This document shows, in pieces, positions 24,901-36,300 of a DNA stretch of 64,000 nt; the first letter of the stretch is position 1, and every line of letters starts with the position of its first letter. Made by a program: the position numbers and the translations under genes. The notes under the pieces are model-generated. The model was not told the DNA's origin, made no database searches, and saw only the letters and a list, made by a program, of their open reading frames with translations. Source of the DNA: Membranipora membranacea (lineage: Eukaryota > Bryozoa > Gymnolaemata > Cheilostomatida > Membraniporidae); contig OU612072.1 of assembly GCA_914767715.1 (NCBI GenBank), positions 16,242,001-16,306,000 of the forward strand, written 5' to 3'.

Positions 24901-27900
24901 TCAGAAAATATACCCTTGCAGAGTTTTTGAGAGCTTTTGAGTGCTCGATTCTAGTGAGCATCCATTTGGACTCATTATCACATCTTACCGCAGGTAATTA
25001 TGATTGTTATGAATCTTCTATGTCTCTGTAGGTAAGAGTGATAGATGATGACAGTGTATCTGTAGCCACAGAGACAGAGGAAACAGAAGAATCAGGAGAT
25101 GTGGAGCTTCAGATTGATAGTGGGGATAGTGACGAAGAAGATGAGGTCAAAGGTGAAAGGTCAGTGGAAACCACCTCATAGAAAGTATTAAAGGTTGGAA
25201 CTAACATCCTGTTTGATGGGATGGATGGATTTAAAAAAACTATTATTGAGGCTATAATCATACTATTGTGCCAACTACCAATGTTGCTAACTAACCTCAA
25301 TCCTAACTATAAATGGTATCATCCTCGTTCAATTGAGTGGTATAATTATGTTATTTATACTATAGTTCACATTCTTCTATTTAAAAGTGAGCAACAACCC
25401 ACACAACTGGAGACAGTAAATGAGGATCATGATGAAGACCATGACCAAGAAAATTCCACCGATTCCAATCAAAACCAAGACAGTGTAACTGATGATATAG
25501 ACTCTCCACATGCGCAAGGTGATGAAACCGGCACTGAATCAGCGAAAAATAAAACTATTGATTCAAATGACGCTCCTGTTACAAAGACAGAGCCAGTAGA
25601 TGAGATTGATGGTGTCGATGACGAGGATGTGCAAGAAGTAGAAGATAACACAGGGGACAAAGAAATGAAGGAAGAAGAGGAAGATGACGAGGAGGAAGCA
25701 GCTTTCCCTGATACACAGATAGACTTACAACATGTCGCTGGATCTAAGTATGTAGTGAAAATGTGTATTAGGTGACTGTAGATACTGAATTTTTTGTTAA
25801 CAACTTCAGTTGTTTGTTACAAAAAACATTTGAAACAATCAGAATGTGAAGACAATTGTGAATCTAGTTATGCAATTGTACTAATTTTTATACAAACAAG
25901 ATGACGTTTATAGAAAGGTTTATATTTATTGTACTGGGTTTTTATTATAAACCATAGACTTAATAATAAACCTAGATAGGACACTATATGGAGCATTAGC
26001 ATTGAGCCACTGAGGCAGTTAATTGTGGGCAACGCAACATCATTGAAAGGCGTAGAAGCAATGATACTATCATTGATTTACTGTCAAAAATCCAGGTTTT
26101 TTGTCAATAACTCGATCAATTTTGATCAGATTTAGAGTTTGAAAATCACAATAGAGTTAGCAGCTTGTCCTGAACAGTTTTATACTAATTTTAGGCAAAA
26201 TAATTTTTTGAAGAAGAAATGGAATCAAGTTAATAACAAAATGCCGCTGATGGTAAAGCAATTTTCAAATTCATAAAACCTTGATTATGGACAGTAAATC
26301 AATGATAGCATCATTGCTTCTACACCTTCCAATGCCGTTACTTTGCCCCACAATTAAGTGCCTAACCTCAGCTGTATATAGTGTCCTGTCTAAAACCCAT
26401 ATTTACAATTGTGTGGAATAGTCACAAAGATTTACCATATCAACGGTTACATTGCAGGTTTGAGTTGAGACAGCGAAGTATAAGTCAGGTGAGTGGTACA
26501 AGCGGGATCAGCGCAGGGTCACAAGGTCACGATGATGCTGACGGTATGGCTGATGATATGTCTGTAGGGAGCAGTCAGCAGGGTAAACCTGTACTCAGCA
26601 GGAAACAGCGCAGGTCAGTGAAAGGGGTGGTCAGATAACGGCAAGAGTCCTCATCTCATTTTACAGTGCATTTCACTTAATTCAAACCTCTAGGACCCTA
26701 AAAATGCGTCCCAATTAAGTAGAGTCTGAATTAAATGACATTATAAAAGATTCAGATTTGGCTGAAGGGACCAATATTCTTTGTCGGAATTAACAGGAGT
26801 TCTGAATTATAAAGTCGGAATCAAGAGAAGTACACTGTACTTGTCTCCTCCTTAGTGGTTGAACAGGATTCTTTCCAACAAAGCTAATACTTTCAACCAT
26901 GTCCAGAGGCTAATAAAAAGGTTACCATCGGCTCTTAATCAGACTGAGACTTAAAACATGAAATCTGACATGGAGAGGCGCTACTATAGCTTAATAGACA
27001 GTTTTCTGAGCTCTTATTTATGCCTCAATTCGGAGTTGTCCTCTCTCCAGTTTGGTACTTTTAACCCACGGCGCATAGGAAAAACCTGCTGAAAGAGGGT
27101 TATCTTGAAAACTGCTTATGTTAGGATAAAAATGATTTTTGATTCAGAGTCTGCACCATTGAAAACCCGGAGAGGCAGGGTTTCCAAATCATTGGAGGCT
27201 TGAATGTTGATAAATCTTAATTTTTATTGACGAAAATCATGAACTATTCTGCCAAATTGTCCGCAATACAGGCAGAAAATACTATAATTGACTATCCAAA
27301 TACTAAAATTATTTCCAAAACTATATCCTTATGAGTTTTCAATGTTGCAGATTCTGAATCCAAAAAAAATTTTTTTCCATGATAAGCGGTTTTCAAGAAA
27401 ACCCTCTTTTCAGCACGTTTTTCCTATGCGGCGTGGGTTAAAAGTACCAAACTGGAGGGAGGACAACTCCGAATTGAGGCCTAAATCAGAGCTCAGAAAA
27501 CTGTCTATACACTTAGAAACTGTGACTCGATAAACTTTGCTAATACAAGTGTTGCTTAAGTATGCTCTAAATATAATATGTACTATTTGTGGTATGAGTT
27601 TTATTATTCCATATTATTGCCTATACTTGCTTTTATTTGCACCTTTCTTGGATGAGACAACATAACCAAAAAAAACCACTTATCCCTAGCCTCATACAAT
27701 CAAAATCCCACAATACCCACCCTATAGAAGCAGTAACTGAGCAACAGGGTGAAAGGAAGGTGAGGGACATCCCTCTCTACCCACATGTTGTTGTACTAAC
27801 GCATTACATATATTTGTAAAACTCACTACATGTTGTTTCATTACTCATTACATGTATTAACTCATTACATGTATTAACTCATTACATGTTGTTGTATGTA

Positions 27901-30900
27901 ATTACTCCAAGTTGTCCTCTCTTTTTAGAGACATGAAGAAAGCTAAAAAACAAGGACCTCGACAACAGCAGCCTGGTGATGATGATGATGAAGTTGTAGA
28001 TGTCATTGCTGAACAGAGGGCTGCTGCTAAGTCAGCATCACAAGAGCAGCAGAGTAAAAAGGCTCAGTCTGCTACTAGTAAACCAGATCAGGTATTGGCG
28101 TGGTGGACATTAATTGCAGATTTCCTAGTTTAAGCGCTTAAAATGTGCCAGGATAGCTGGTAGTAGCATTTCATTAACAACCACTTTCACTTTCACTGAT
28201 AGTGAAATGCTACTACCTTCCTCCTATCTTAGCAGCGCTTCAAGTCTATATGACTCTCTATGGCTCCTATTCAATCGCATTACTAATGCTGTCAGTGGAT
28301 GATTCGTCTGAGAAGTTGGAGAGTTAGAATTCTCTCTTATTGCTATTTTGCCCTAATAATATTGCTAGGGTGAAACAACTGCAGAAAGTATTATTGATTA
28401 AAAAAAATCCGATGACTTATCACTCGCCCATCCCGAGGCATGGGCGGCGAAATATAATTGCCTTATTGGCGAGGCCGCAATATCTGCGCCAATTTGCTCT
28501 CTGTTTGCAGGCAGGTCGGAGCACACCTGGGGGACCAACCAATCCCCAGTAGAAGATGGACTGCAGTGGGATTCGAACCCACGACCTTCAACACTTGCGT
28601 GTTGAAGTCTGGCGCTCTAACCAACTGAGCCAACTCCTACTCCTCCTACTATCATGGATACTACTGAATTGTCCGGTCTATGTTTGGCTATTGGTTTCTT
28701 AACATTATCACAATATCATAATAGTTGAAAGATCTATTCAGATTTCTGCTTTAAAATTACCTAGTATCAATTAAGAATTAGCCAACTAGAAATAGCCTTA
28801 GATTCAATGTTTAATATTCACACAGGTTGATACTTCAACAGAGGCGTCCCGTCCTCACAGTACAGCTGGGCCCAATAAGAGAGGTCAGAGTGGTAAACTA
28901 AAGAAGATGAAAAAGAAATACGGAGATCAGGATGAGGAGGAGAGAGAACTGAGGCTAGAGATTCTACAATCTGCTCAGAGGGTGAGAAAATAGAAATAAG
29001 TTATCCTCCATGTATGTATAGAGGTTCCCCCTCGTCAAAATAGAGGTTTTCCCCTCGTCAATATAGAGGATTCCCTAGTCAATAAAGAAGTTCCAACCCT
29101 CCCTCTCCACCCCCAAATGTTTTCATTTTTTATGAATGGTTCCCTCTATTTGATCTCATTGATATATGGAGGCAGTCTACCACTTAATTAGATATTACCC
29201 ATGTGAATTACGTCGAGCAGTATGTAAATAAACTTATTATTAATTGTATAAAAAAACTATATCAAATATTTATTTCTTAATTTGACATCAATTCTACAGG
29301 AGACAAAAAAGCGCCAGAAACAGAAACAACAGAAGCAGCAGCAGGAAGAGAAGCAGCAGAGAAAAGCAGAACAAGCTCAGAAACAGGCTGAGTACAAGAA
29401 AAAACAAATCGGTGAGCCATTCTTCACATCAGTGGTAGATCAAGTTTAATCCAATTGCCTGCATTCCAGTTGCTCCCTTCCGCTGGTCACGCCTGATAAA
29501 AAAATTAAATGTCAACCATTTGTACACCTGAGAGGGGTCAATTACCACAACATGGTGGTCAATTCCTGGTCCCTTTGCCTGCGGCGTGACTAGTGGATTG
29601 GGAGCATCTCTGAATGCAGGCAAATGGGCCAAACTTGGTCTAGTTCAGGTGGTATTCAGCTTCAGCTCGCTAATCATAGTTATTTTTAAAGACTACCTAA
29701 AGACCAGTGCATGGCAGTTACTTTTGGCAAAGTTTCGTCAGATTTGCATGGTAAAAAAATTCAATGCTCTACTAGCCATGAATTATTAATGGTGGAAAAA
29801 GTGCCTCCCATGAGGGAAGGTAACTCCTATTCTCTGCATTATGATGTCACAGTCTCCGGGACGTGCTATACAATAAACAGCACTTCCAGAGACTGTGACA
29901 TCATAATGCAGAGAGTGGGAATTACCTTCCACCCTTTCCACCATCAATAATTCATGCCAAGAAGTGCGATGAATTTTTTCACCACGCAAATCTGACAAAA
30001 CTTTATCATAGGTAACTGCTTGACTATAACATGCTTTGGTCTTTTGACCACCAACCCTACCCTCCCCTGGAACCCCTATCTCCATATAACAGGGTGGCGT
30101 AGTGGTAAGGATTCAAGCTCCTCAATCTGAGAGTTGCAGGTTCACAGAATAGCAAATAAAGTGTATATTATTAGTATACCAGGAATCAATAATTTCATGA
30201 ATTCCCATTTACAGAAGCTCATAAAGCAAAGGCTGCAGGGAGACCCTTAGCTGCAGAAGCGCAGGGATTCCTAGACGATGATGACATGACGACGGAGGGG
30301 GATAATCTAGCGTTAGATGAGACAGGTGTATTAGATTCACTGACTGGGTTACCTGTAGAAGATGATACACTGCTATACGCCATACCATTCTGTGCACCCT
30401 ACTCTGCACTCCAAAACTTCAAGTAAGTTACATAATACGTAGTAAAGCAGCTTTGAATCTAGTGATGTTCCATTAAATAAATTAAATTAAATAAATTAAT
30501 TTAGTGATGTTCCATCCAATAAAAAATGTCGAAAAAAGAAAAAAAATTAGTGTAATGCCAATATCAGCCCTGGTAGATTTGAAACTAAGAGCAAATTGAA
30601 TTACAAAAAACAAAATAAAAACTTCACAATAAAATATCAGATTCTGCGCACACTGAAAGGTCATGTTACAGATGAATACAAATAGAGACTGATTTATAAA
30701 GCCTATTGGGTTACCTGTTTTCACTGTAAATCAGAGTTACTATTTGAATGTAAAGGCCATTGCTGGAGCAGATCAATGCATATTATATGACATGGAGATT
30801 ATGAGATGGCACAAAATGATTTGGAATGTTATGACAATGGTGACCATATGCAGTCGAATGAGAGCTTATAACATCTGAATGATAATACTAAATACTACTG

Positions 30901-32706
30901 TTTGGAGTTATCATACCCTGATCATAATAGCGCAACACTTGTGTAACAGTTGTCAACTTTTATTTCTGACATTCAGGGCCTGTCGTGTCTAATTACTAAT
31001 TTGTTTATATTTTCATTTTAGACATAAAGTAAAATTGATACCAGGAAACACAAAGAGGGGAAAAGGTGAGTCCTCTAACTTCACCATAGAGTAATTATAT
31101 ATTTTATTATATATATATATATAATATTATATCATATATTATGATAACTCTATAAATGTCACTGACAGTTGTAACAAGAGTAACGTTACACACTGACATC
31201 AAGACTATTATCATGTGTATCTCTGATCGTTGGAGTCAATTTAACATGTACCAACCCCTAATTAATAAAATTGAACTCGGGTTGATACACTGATACACTG
31301 ATACACTAATACACAGATACACTGATACACTGATACACTGAATTCTTTGTGATGTTACCCTAATAAGTGAAATAGTTTACTCTCCATCGATTAAAGATGT
31401 ACATGCATTAGTATATCACGTGATCAGTGTGGTGGCGTTAGCCGTTTCCTTTCCCGTGTTACTAAGATCCTAAGCTTGGAAGGGGAGAGGGGGGGGGGGG
31501 CAATCTAAGCAGAATATCAATTAGTTTTATACACGAACACTATCAATATGGCCCTATTAAAATCGTTGCAAACTGCCAGCCACTGATCAAGCCCAGGACA
31601 TTCTAGATAGCTCTATGATCTCATGGTTATGTCCCATCGTCACTCACAAGTATATCAAGAGCCATGAACCCACTGCAGAATATTCAGAAGGTACAGCCGA
31701 ACTAAAAATTCTGATGCTACTCAACAGGCCATTATTATCATCGCTCCTCAAGTGGTTTTGTGCACCAAAGATGGATAACACCAAACTGTTTGATCAATGA
31801 TTTCCTCCTTTGACTTAATTTGCAACAATATGGTTAATTCATTTCAATTTGTGAAAAGAAGTTGACCGAATACCACAGCTATGTCTGCTAAGAGTGGTAT
31901 CTGGTATATATAAGCAGGGTATGAACTGAGGATTAGTTGGTGGCAGAACCTACCTAAGACTGCCGGAGGCTAAACATTTACTGTGTCGCTTAAAAATTGG
32001 ACTGTAATAGAAAAGGTTATCCATGAATTTTTTCTACTTGCGCTGTATGCTGTCATTCTTTTATGTGTGTCTCTGTTTGTAGCTGTGAAGGCCTCCGTAC
32101 ACGCGTTCATGTTTGATAAATCCATTACGCAACGCGAGAAAGATCTCATTAAATCTCTCAAGGTAGGTACAAGATTGTATTCAAAGAACTTTCATCAATA
32201 AATGAGTCTCTTATTGCTGCAGGGAATACTTCAGGATGATAGAGAATCACCATGATCAAAATTCAATTTGTTCCCTCCGTTGTACCCATAAACATTTTAA
32301 TAATCTTTATATATATTTTTATGCTATTCATAAATAACTGTTGATAAATTCTGTTTATGAATACTGGCTTGATAAGACCATAAATATTTTCAAGTTTTAC
32401 CTCACGCTTTGATGCGGTGGACTGGCTATGCAAAGAGAGGTAACTCCTAATTGAGATGACTCCAAATGGGTAATATATGGCATCAGATTATACTCTTTAT
32501 ATTGAACGTACTGGTCCCAATAATGACTAACCACATATGAGTTTTGCATTTTGTCTAAACTGCACATGAATCGACTAAGTGAATGTCGCGCAATCTTGCT
32601 ATTGTGTACTTAATTGTAGGACGTCGACATGTCAAGAAATGTACCAGGAAAAGTCAAGGTCACATCAAGTCAAGTAAATAAAGCCAAATCTAAACGATCA
32701 TCATAG
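15987..32706 (+). CDS. NEMF: NEMF / Rqc2 (NFACT family), ribosome-associated quality control factor, complete
   Basis: 26 exons: 15987-16045, 16426-16494, 16737-16839, 17440-17565, 17934-18082, 18331-18398, 18837-19015, 19744-19881, 20436-20498, 20973-21098, 21863-22023, 22530-22746, 23247-23421, 23920-23996, 24203-24278, 24562-24680, 25032-25159, 25388-25747, 26458-26613, 27929-28091, 28826-28981, 29300-29411, 30215-30422, 31022-31065, 32083-32162, 32620-32706. The total is 3399 nt, 1132 residues, with every phase consistent. The N-terminus (MKSRFSTVD) and the whole plan match animal NEMF: NFACT-N with Asp9 and Asp96-Arg97 ([13 protein letters not shown]), the residues tied to C-terminal tailing in this family; coiled coils (about 280-480); NFACT-R from about 487 ([21 protein letters not shown], then HADIHGA); an acidic region (about 640-790); a Lys/Gln-rich stretch; and NFACT-C (about 995-1132). 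The family binds stalled 60S subunits with nascent peptidyl-tRNA, recruits Listerin and adds C-terminal tails. It is convergent with SLC4A1AP. Confidence 0.97.
17097..17347. mobile_element. MITE family B, short copy in NEMF intron 3
   Basis: Ends GGTAAATTCGCGCCCTTGGT and ACCAAGGGCGCGAAGTTACC with TA on both sides (17095-17096, 17348-17349). The element is symmetrical: AATCCAACTGAAT and ATTCAGTTGGGTT lie in its arms. It inserted about 90 bases before exon 4. Confidence 0.88.
18195..18319. mobile_element. Relic of a pogo/Tigger-type MITE abutting NEMF exon 6
   Basis: AATTAAGCAGAGTCTGAATTAA and GGCTGAAGGGACCAATTTT match the element at 26664-26837. The right end decays into ACAAAGTCTGAAC ... ATACTG, followed by TA. 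The acceptor of exon 6 (TTTCACAG) begins only a few bases beyond the element end. Confidence 0.65.
23478..23630. repeat. Diverged family D repeat in NEMF intron 13
   Basis: GGACAACTCCC, TGGAGTTGCTCCCCTT, CTGAATGCAGGCCAATG and AACTTGATTTAG recall the ends of the family D copies at 29433, 40190 and 40947. The match is weaker than among the other copies. Confidence 0.45.
25973..26392. mobile_element. Foldback MITE, family C, in NEMF intron 18
   Basis: TAGATAGGACACTATAT at the left and ATATAGTGTCCTGTCTA at the right are inverted ends of an element of about 420 bases. Inner arms also pair: GTAGAAGCAATGATACTATC with its complement near 26302, and ATTGATTTACTGTC with GACAGTAAATCAAT. I saw no second copy in the window. 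Confidence 0.85.
26664..26837. mobile_element. pogo/Tigger-type MITE in NEMF intron 19
   Basis: Starts CAGTGCATTTCACTTAATTC and ends AGTCGGAATCAAGAGAAGTA then CACTG, with TA at both flanks. CAGTG ends with a TA target and TTAATTC blocks are typical of pogo-superfamily non-autonomous elements. A decayed relative lies at 18195. Confidence 0.75.
26995..27507. mobile_element. MITE family A, full-length copy 2, in NEMF intron 19
   Basis: Same ends (TAGACAGTTTTCTGAGCTC and GAGCTCAGAAAACTGTCTA) and same interior as the 12123 copy, at about 513 bases. The 81-codon plus-strand ORF at 27288-27533 falls within it and is not a gene. The ends here are an intact inverted pair. Confidence 0.92.
27815..27900 (+). 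repeat. Short tandem repeat (CTCATTACATGTATTAA)
   Basis: Four to five irregular copies of ACTCATTACATGTATTA or ACATGTTGTT, close before NEMF exon 20. Confidence 0.7.
28143..28243. mobile_element. Short foldback MITE, family F, copy 2, in NEMF intron 20
   Basis: TGTGCCAGGATAGCTGGTAG, TAGCATTTCATTA and TAGTGAAATGCTACTA match the copies at 12772 and 60011. The right end is more decayed. Confidence 0.8.
28396..28642 (-). mobile_element. tRNA-derived SINE, family 1, minus-strand copy in NEMF intron 20
   Basis: Reads on the minus strand as GGAGTTGGCTCAGTTGGTTA, GAGCGCCAGACTTCAACACG, GGTTCGAATCCCACTGCAGT, then GACCTGCCTGCAAACAGAGA and ATATTTCGCCGCCCATGCC, ending in a T-run. It is full-length relative to 10357-10612. 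The tRNA-like head folds better here than in the plus-strand copy, because its anticodon-stem region has a complementary pair (TTCAACACG and CGTGTTGAA-like). Confidence 0.88.
29433..29647. mobile_element. Family D foldback, long copy in NEMF intron 22
   Basis: ATCAAGTTTAATCCAATTGC ... GTTGCTCCCTTCCGCTGGTC at the left is answered by GGCGTGACTAGTGGATTGGG ... GCAGGCAAATGGGCCAAACTT at the right. The centre holds CCACAACATGGTGG. Relatives lie at 40190 and 40947. Confidence 0.75.
29706..30015. mobile_element. 300-base foldback in NEMF intron 22
   Basis: Long inverted arms: GCAGTTACTTTTGGCAAAGT against ACTTTATCATAGGTAACTGC; AGCCATGAATTATTAATGGT against CATCAATAATTCATGCCAAG; and an inner pair TCTGCATTATGATGTCACAG against CTGTGACATCATAATGCAGA. 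The arms are about 150 bases and the loop is very short. ORFs on both strands here mirror each other and are not genes. Confidence 0.85.
30089..30150 (+). repeat. tRNA-like SINE head fragment
   Basis: AGGGTGGCGTAGTGGTAAGG then TGAGAGTTGCAGGTTCA resemble an A box and the first half of a B box. No body follows. It is probably a truncated SINE. Confidence 0.4.
31190..31435 (+). mobile_element. MITE-like family E copy in NEMF intron 24
   Basis: Starts CACACTGACATCAAGACTAT, with AGTCAATTTAACATGTACCA and CCCCTAATTAATAAAATTGA inside and CTCCATCGATTAAAGATGTA near the right end, closing with GTGATCAGTGTGG. It is interrupted by a (GATACACTGA)n expansion at about 31283-31340. Matches 59508-59730. Confidence 0.75.
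31278..31342 (+). repeat. (GATACACT)n microsatellite inside a MITE
   Basis: About six copies of GATACACTGA or AATACACAGA in a row, absent from the matching position of the other family E copies. It is therefore a local expansion after insertion. Confidence 0.85.
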
Positions 32707-33078
32707 CCTGCTATATACCCACAGCTGATTGTATGATTGTATGAGAAAGACGCCGAAATGTTGGTCTTTTTTTGTGATTAGCCTGAGAGATTAAGAATGG
32801 ACTACAGAATGGTCAATGTAACCTATGTGATAAGTCTTTTTATTTTCTTTTTATAAGTTAATGCCCTTACGGCACCCCAATATCACTGACAGCTCCAATG
32901 CCTTTCTCTTTGGGTTAGATTGTTACCTTACTTTTCTAACCTTTCTAATAAGGTCATGTAAATGTTTCATCGGAGGTTTCAAATTTTTTATGATATTTTT
33001 GTTTCTATATCAACAGTTTTCTCTCCTTAACCTGTATGTGTATGCCTGTTGTCACATGTATGTAATCAAGACTGCCCA

Positions 33079-33084
33079 ATAAAT
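33079..33084 (+). terminator. Candidate NEMF polyadenylation signal
   Basis: AATAAA 373 bases after the NEMF stop codon; the first clear signal on the plus strand in the shared spacer. Confidence 0.6.
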
Positions 33085-33134
33085 GGCTATGTAACAGAAA
33101 ACAAGCGCGATTCATTCTCTAATTCATTTGATCG

Positions 33135-33140
33135 TTTATT
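33135..33140 (-). terminator. Candidate SLC4A1AP polyadenylation signal
   Basis: TTTATT on the plus strand reads AATAAA on the minus strand, 209 bases after the SLC4A1AP stop. It lies within about 55 bases of the NEMF signal, so the two transcripts probably overlap at their ends or nearly touch. Confidence 0.55.
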
Positions 33141-33348
33141 TATGTACATAAAGTTATAAAATAATATAAAAAGTAGGTACATTTACACTGCATAAGAGGT
33201 TATCTAGGATCAATTCATTATTAAATCCCTCTTTAATCATTTATAATTCAGAGTAGCTAATGAAACTTGCCAAGCTGGCAAAATGTTAAAGTAATTCATA
33301 GTTGGTAGTTATCCTCTTTTTATCGAGGATGAGACAACTTTTGATTCT

Positions 33349-36300
33349 TCAGTATCCAAGCTTATCATTCAGAGATGTTCTTCCATCACCACTCTGATCT
33401 ATAAAGGGAGTAATTTCCAAGTGCATTAGAATTGAGTTGTGAAGGAACAGGTGCTCTGCTTCAGTAATGTATTGTCATTATCAGGCACATTTCATCATGG
33501 TTTGGTATAGTGGAATAGTAACTATCTTAGCAAAGTGACCAAATTAATCAAACTTTAACTTTCAGCAACACACGTATTTTATGGTTACGTTGACAATATT
33601 TATTAATTATAACATTAAACTCTTAGGCACAGATGGATCAGAGATCTGGCTCCATTTAATGTTAGTGTAATAATACTACAATACACAGTTTGATAATGAG
33701 ATTCAGCATGTATATCCATCGATATGAATTCATGAACCAGTGGTAAAATACATAGCATGGCTATTTGTGGAGATATGCCGTCAGTATAAAGCTTTGTGTC
33801 AGGATCTAAATAAAGCTACAAATCTGGAAGCTTTTACGTTATGCATTGATTGACGTCCCAGTAACAACCTTCTAAAACTCAGGCAAGCTGCTTGACCAAA
33901 GTTTACAAGTGTCAGCTGTTCTAGATTCTGAACTTGTGGACCAATAAAAGATGAGAAAGGCGGTCCAGCAACCATACATGAAGAGCCATACGCTTGCACA
34001 GGGTCAGATATGTTCCCTTCATCCATATGATATAAATCAGTTCATCTATCTAGTAATAACTCAGTAATCATACCTTTTGGTGGCAGCCAGCCTGCGAAGT
34101 CTGGGTCATTTTCCAGTTGCTCCGTCTCTGCTTTATGTTTGAGATCTGACACCATGTTAGCGAGACTACTGACATTGCTTGCGGGTGCCCTGGATGAGCT
34201 GGTCACATGACCAACAGGCTGTTTGTGTTCTTTCTTGTGTTTCTTACTCTTTTTAGAAGAAGAGTCTTTAGTAGTTTTCGGGGGAACAAATTCTAATTCT
34301 ACAGAGTCGGAAACCGTTTTCTTTTCGGCTGCCTTTTCAGAGTCTGTGATATTTTTCTCCTGTTTCGGAGATATATGACTGTCAGATTTATTGCCTTCTT
34401 TTATTGTAGGAGGGGCACCCATTCCTGTACCTATAGTCTTTTGTTCTGGAGGCATTTCTATGTTTGATGAATCCTTGTCAGTATTCGAGTCAGGAAGCTC
34501 TTCTTTGGTCCTGAATATTAAGAACATTTCAAGATAGTGAGAAGTTCAGGTGACATATCAAGATTACAACCTTAATGTTATTGTTAAAATCGATGATTTG
34601 AAATTTAACACACTACCTCAAATATTATATTATAATAATATCTGATCTCCAATTTAACACAATACCTCAAATAGTCTCAAATGTACATGATACATATGAA
34701 AGTTTTCGTGATCACAGCGCAAGGAATCAAGACTGTATATGAATCCTGGCGCACTCAATACCTGTTATAACAACACTATGCGCAAGATCGATGTGACTGT
34801 AGTGAAACGTCACTATGTAGAAGGAGGTCTACTAATGACCATATAAGTAATAATGATTCCTACCCAGTGATCACCATTTTCTCTTGAGGTGATACTGTTG
34901 GTGTTGGTGGCTTGAGCTGTTTTGTAAGTATAAGTTTAGGAGATTTCCGCAGTTTTTCCAGGCTGTTAGGTTTAGCTATATTGATAAGTTTTTCTGTCCT
35001 GGCTTTGTCTAACCTGAGCTCAATCATTCTTCGCTTACATTTTGTCTTCTCTGCAAAGTTAAAACCAATCTAAAAAGTCATTTTATATGTTGAGAAACGA
35101 TCCAGCCTGCGTATTCAGGAAACTTACTTACTTACAGCTTACACTTCACAAAATATTACATGTCGTGGAACTTGGGTACCTTTAGAGAATAAGACCAAAT
35201 AAATCCAATTTACAACAAGCTCACAAACACTACATGATTCATGATTCCCGGTCCACCCCAAATCTGGTAACAGGGAATCATTTCAAATTGATGGTACTCG
35301 GGCTTCATCAATACATTTATGATCATTTGATCTGATCAGATAGAGATACACATGCGATAGTGTATCACCTGATCAGACTATAACACCCACCTGTTGCGTT
35401 CATACCACCAGATTTTATAGACATCATATAAGCGTCTAAATCATCCATATCATCAGAGCGAGATTTCTCCACTGTAAATATCAAACTCAGTTAACAGGAT
35501 GTTTGGAGGTCAGTGCCTCTTTTGGCTGACTTGCCAAATCAAGGGAGGCAAGAAAACAGCCAACTGATGTTATCATAAATATTAAACTGAATTGGTTAGC
35601 ATATTGTTTCGTTGTGCCAAGATGAAAATGAACTCCCTGGAGGACACAAATTATTCAACTGAAAAATTGAAGTAAATACCAACTTGAGATGCGGTGGTGA
35701 ACAGTTTGTGGCTACACTGAACACTTTTTTTTGCATTAAAACAGCACGTGAATTGGTCTGTTCACAGTGCAAGGTCGGTATTGTATACCAACGGCACCTA
35801 TTACTATTGTACATGAAGTCCACAATATGAAGAGCCATCAGTGAGGTCAGCGTAATTAACACATCACAACTCACATGCTTTAGTTCTGTCCAGTTTATTT
35901 TGTATTTCCAGCATCTCTGCTTCTATTTTCTCAAGTTGCTCGACCTGCAAAAATATGATTTTTTGTGAGTCAAATCTACTCATCAACAAATAAACCCGCA
36001 ACTGAAGTTGATATACGTGCATGTTGAGTCTATCAGTTGTATGAAATTATGTTGATTTAGGCCATGGAGAAAATAGAAAGTGAAACAATGCTTGTAAATC
36101 TCTGATCAGAGACCAAATTCCTCCAGCGTAGTTTTGTAGTCAGTCTAATTTTATCGCTGATGATAGTCAAACTTTATGTGATTGTCACAAAACTAATCGT
36201 AGATATTTTATCATGCCAAAAAGCTAGATCTAAAAGATTTTCGTCCAGATTTGTGCCTTTGTATTCATTTTCTTAACGACTGATAGAGATACGGTTCACA

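Larger units (their letters stand above)
32707..33348. other. Convergent 3' ends of NEMF and SLC4A1AP
   Basis: Only 642 bases separate the two stop codons. There is no ORF of note; the 73-codon plus ORF at 32861-33082 has no support. The stretch must hold both 3' UTRs. Confidence 0.7.

Noticed and set aside
25221-25387. N-terminal part of the 184-codon ORF as coding
   Set aside because: Only 25388-25747 is NEMF exon 18; the phase fit with exon 17 (GAA AG+T GAG) shows the part before the acceptor is intron.
27288-27533. 81-codon ORF
   Set aside because: Lies within MITE A copy 2.
28560-28642. Functional tRNA gene on the minus strand
   Set aside because: Part of the same SINE family; the extended anticodon-loop region and attached body argue against a true tRNA.
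29711-30085. Two overlapping ORFs on opposite strands
   Set aside because: They mirror each other because the region is a long foldback element in a NEMF intron.
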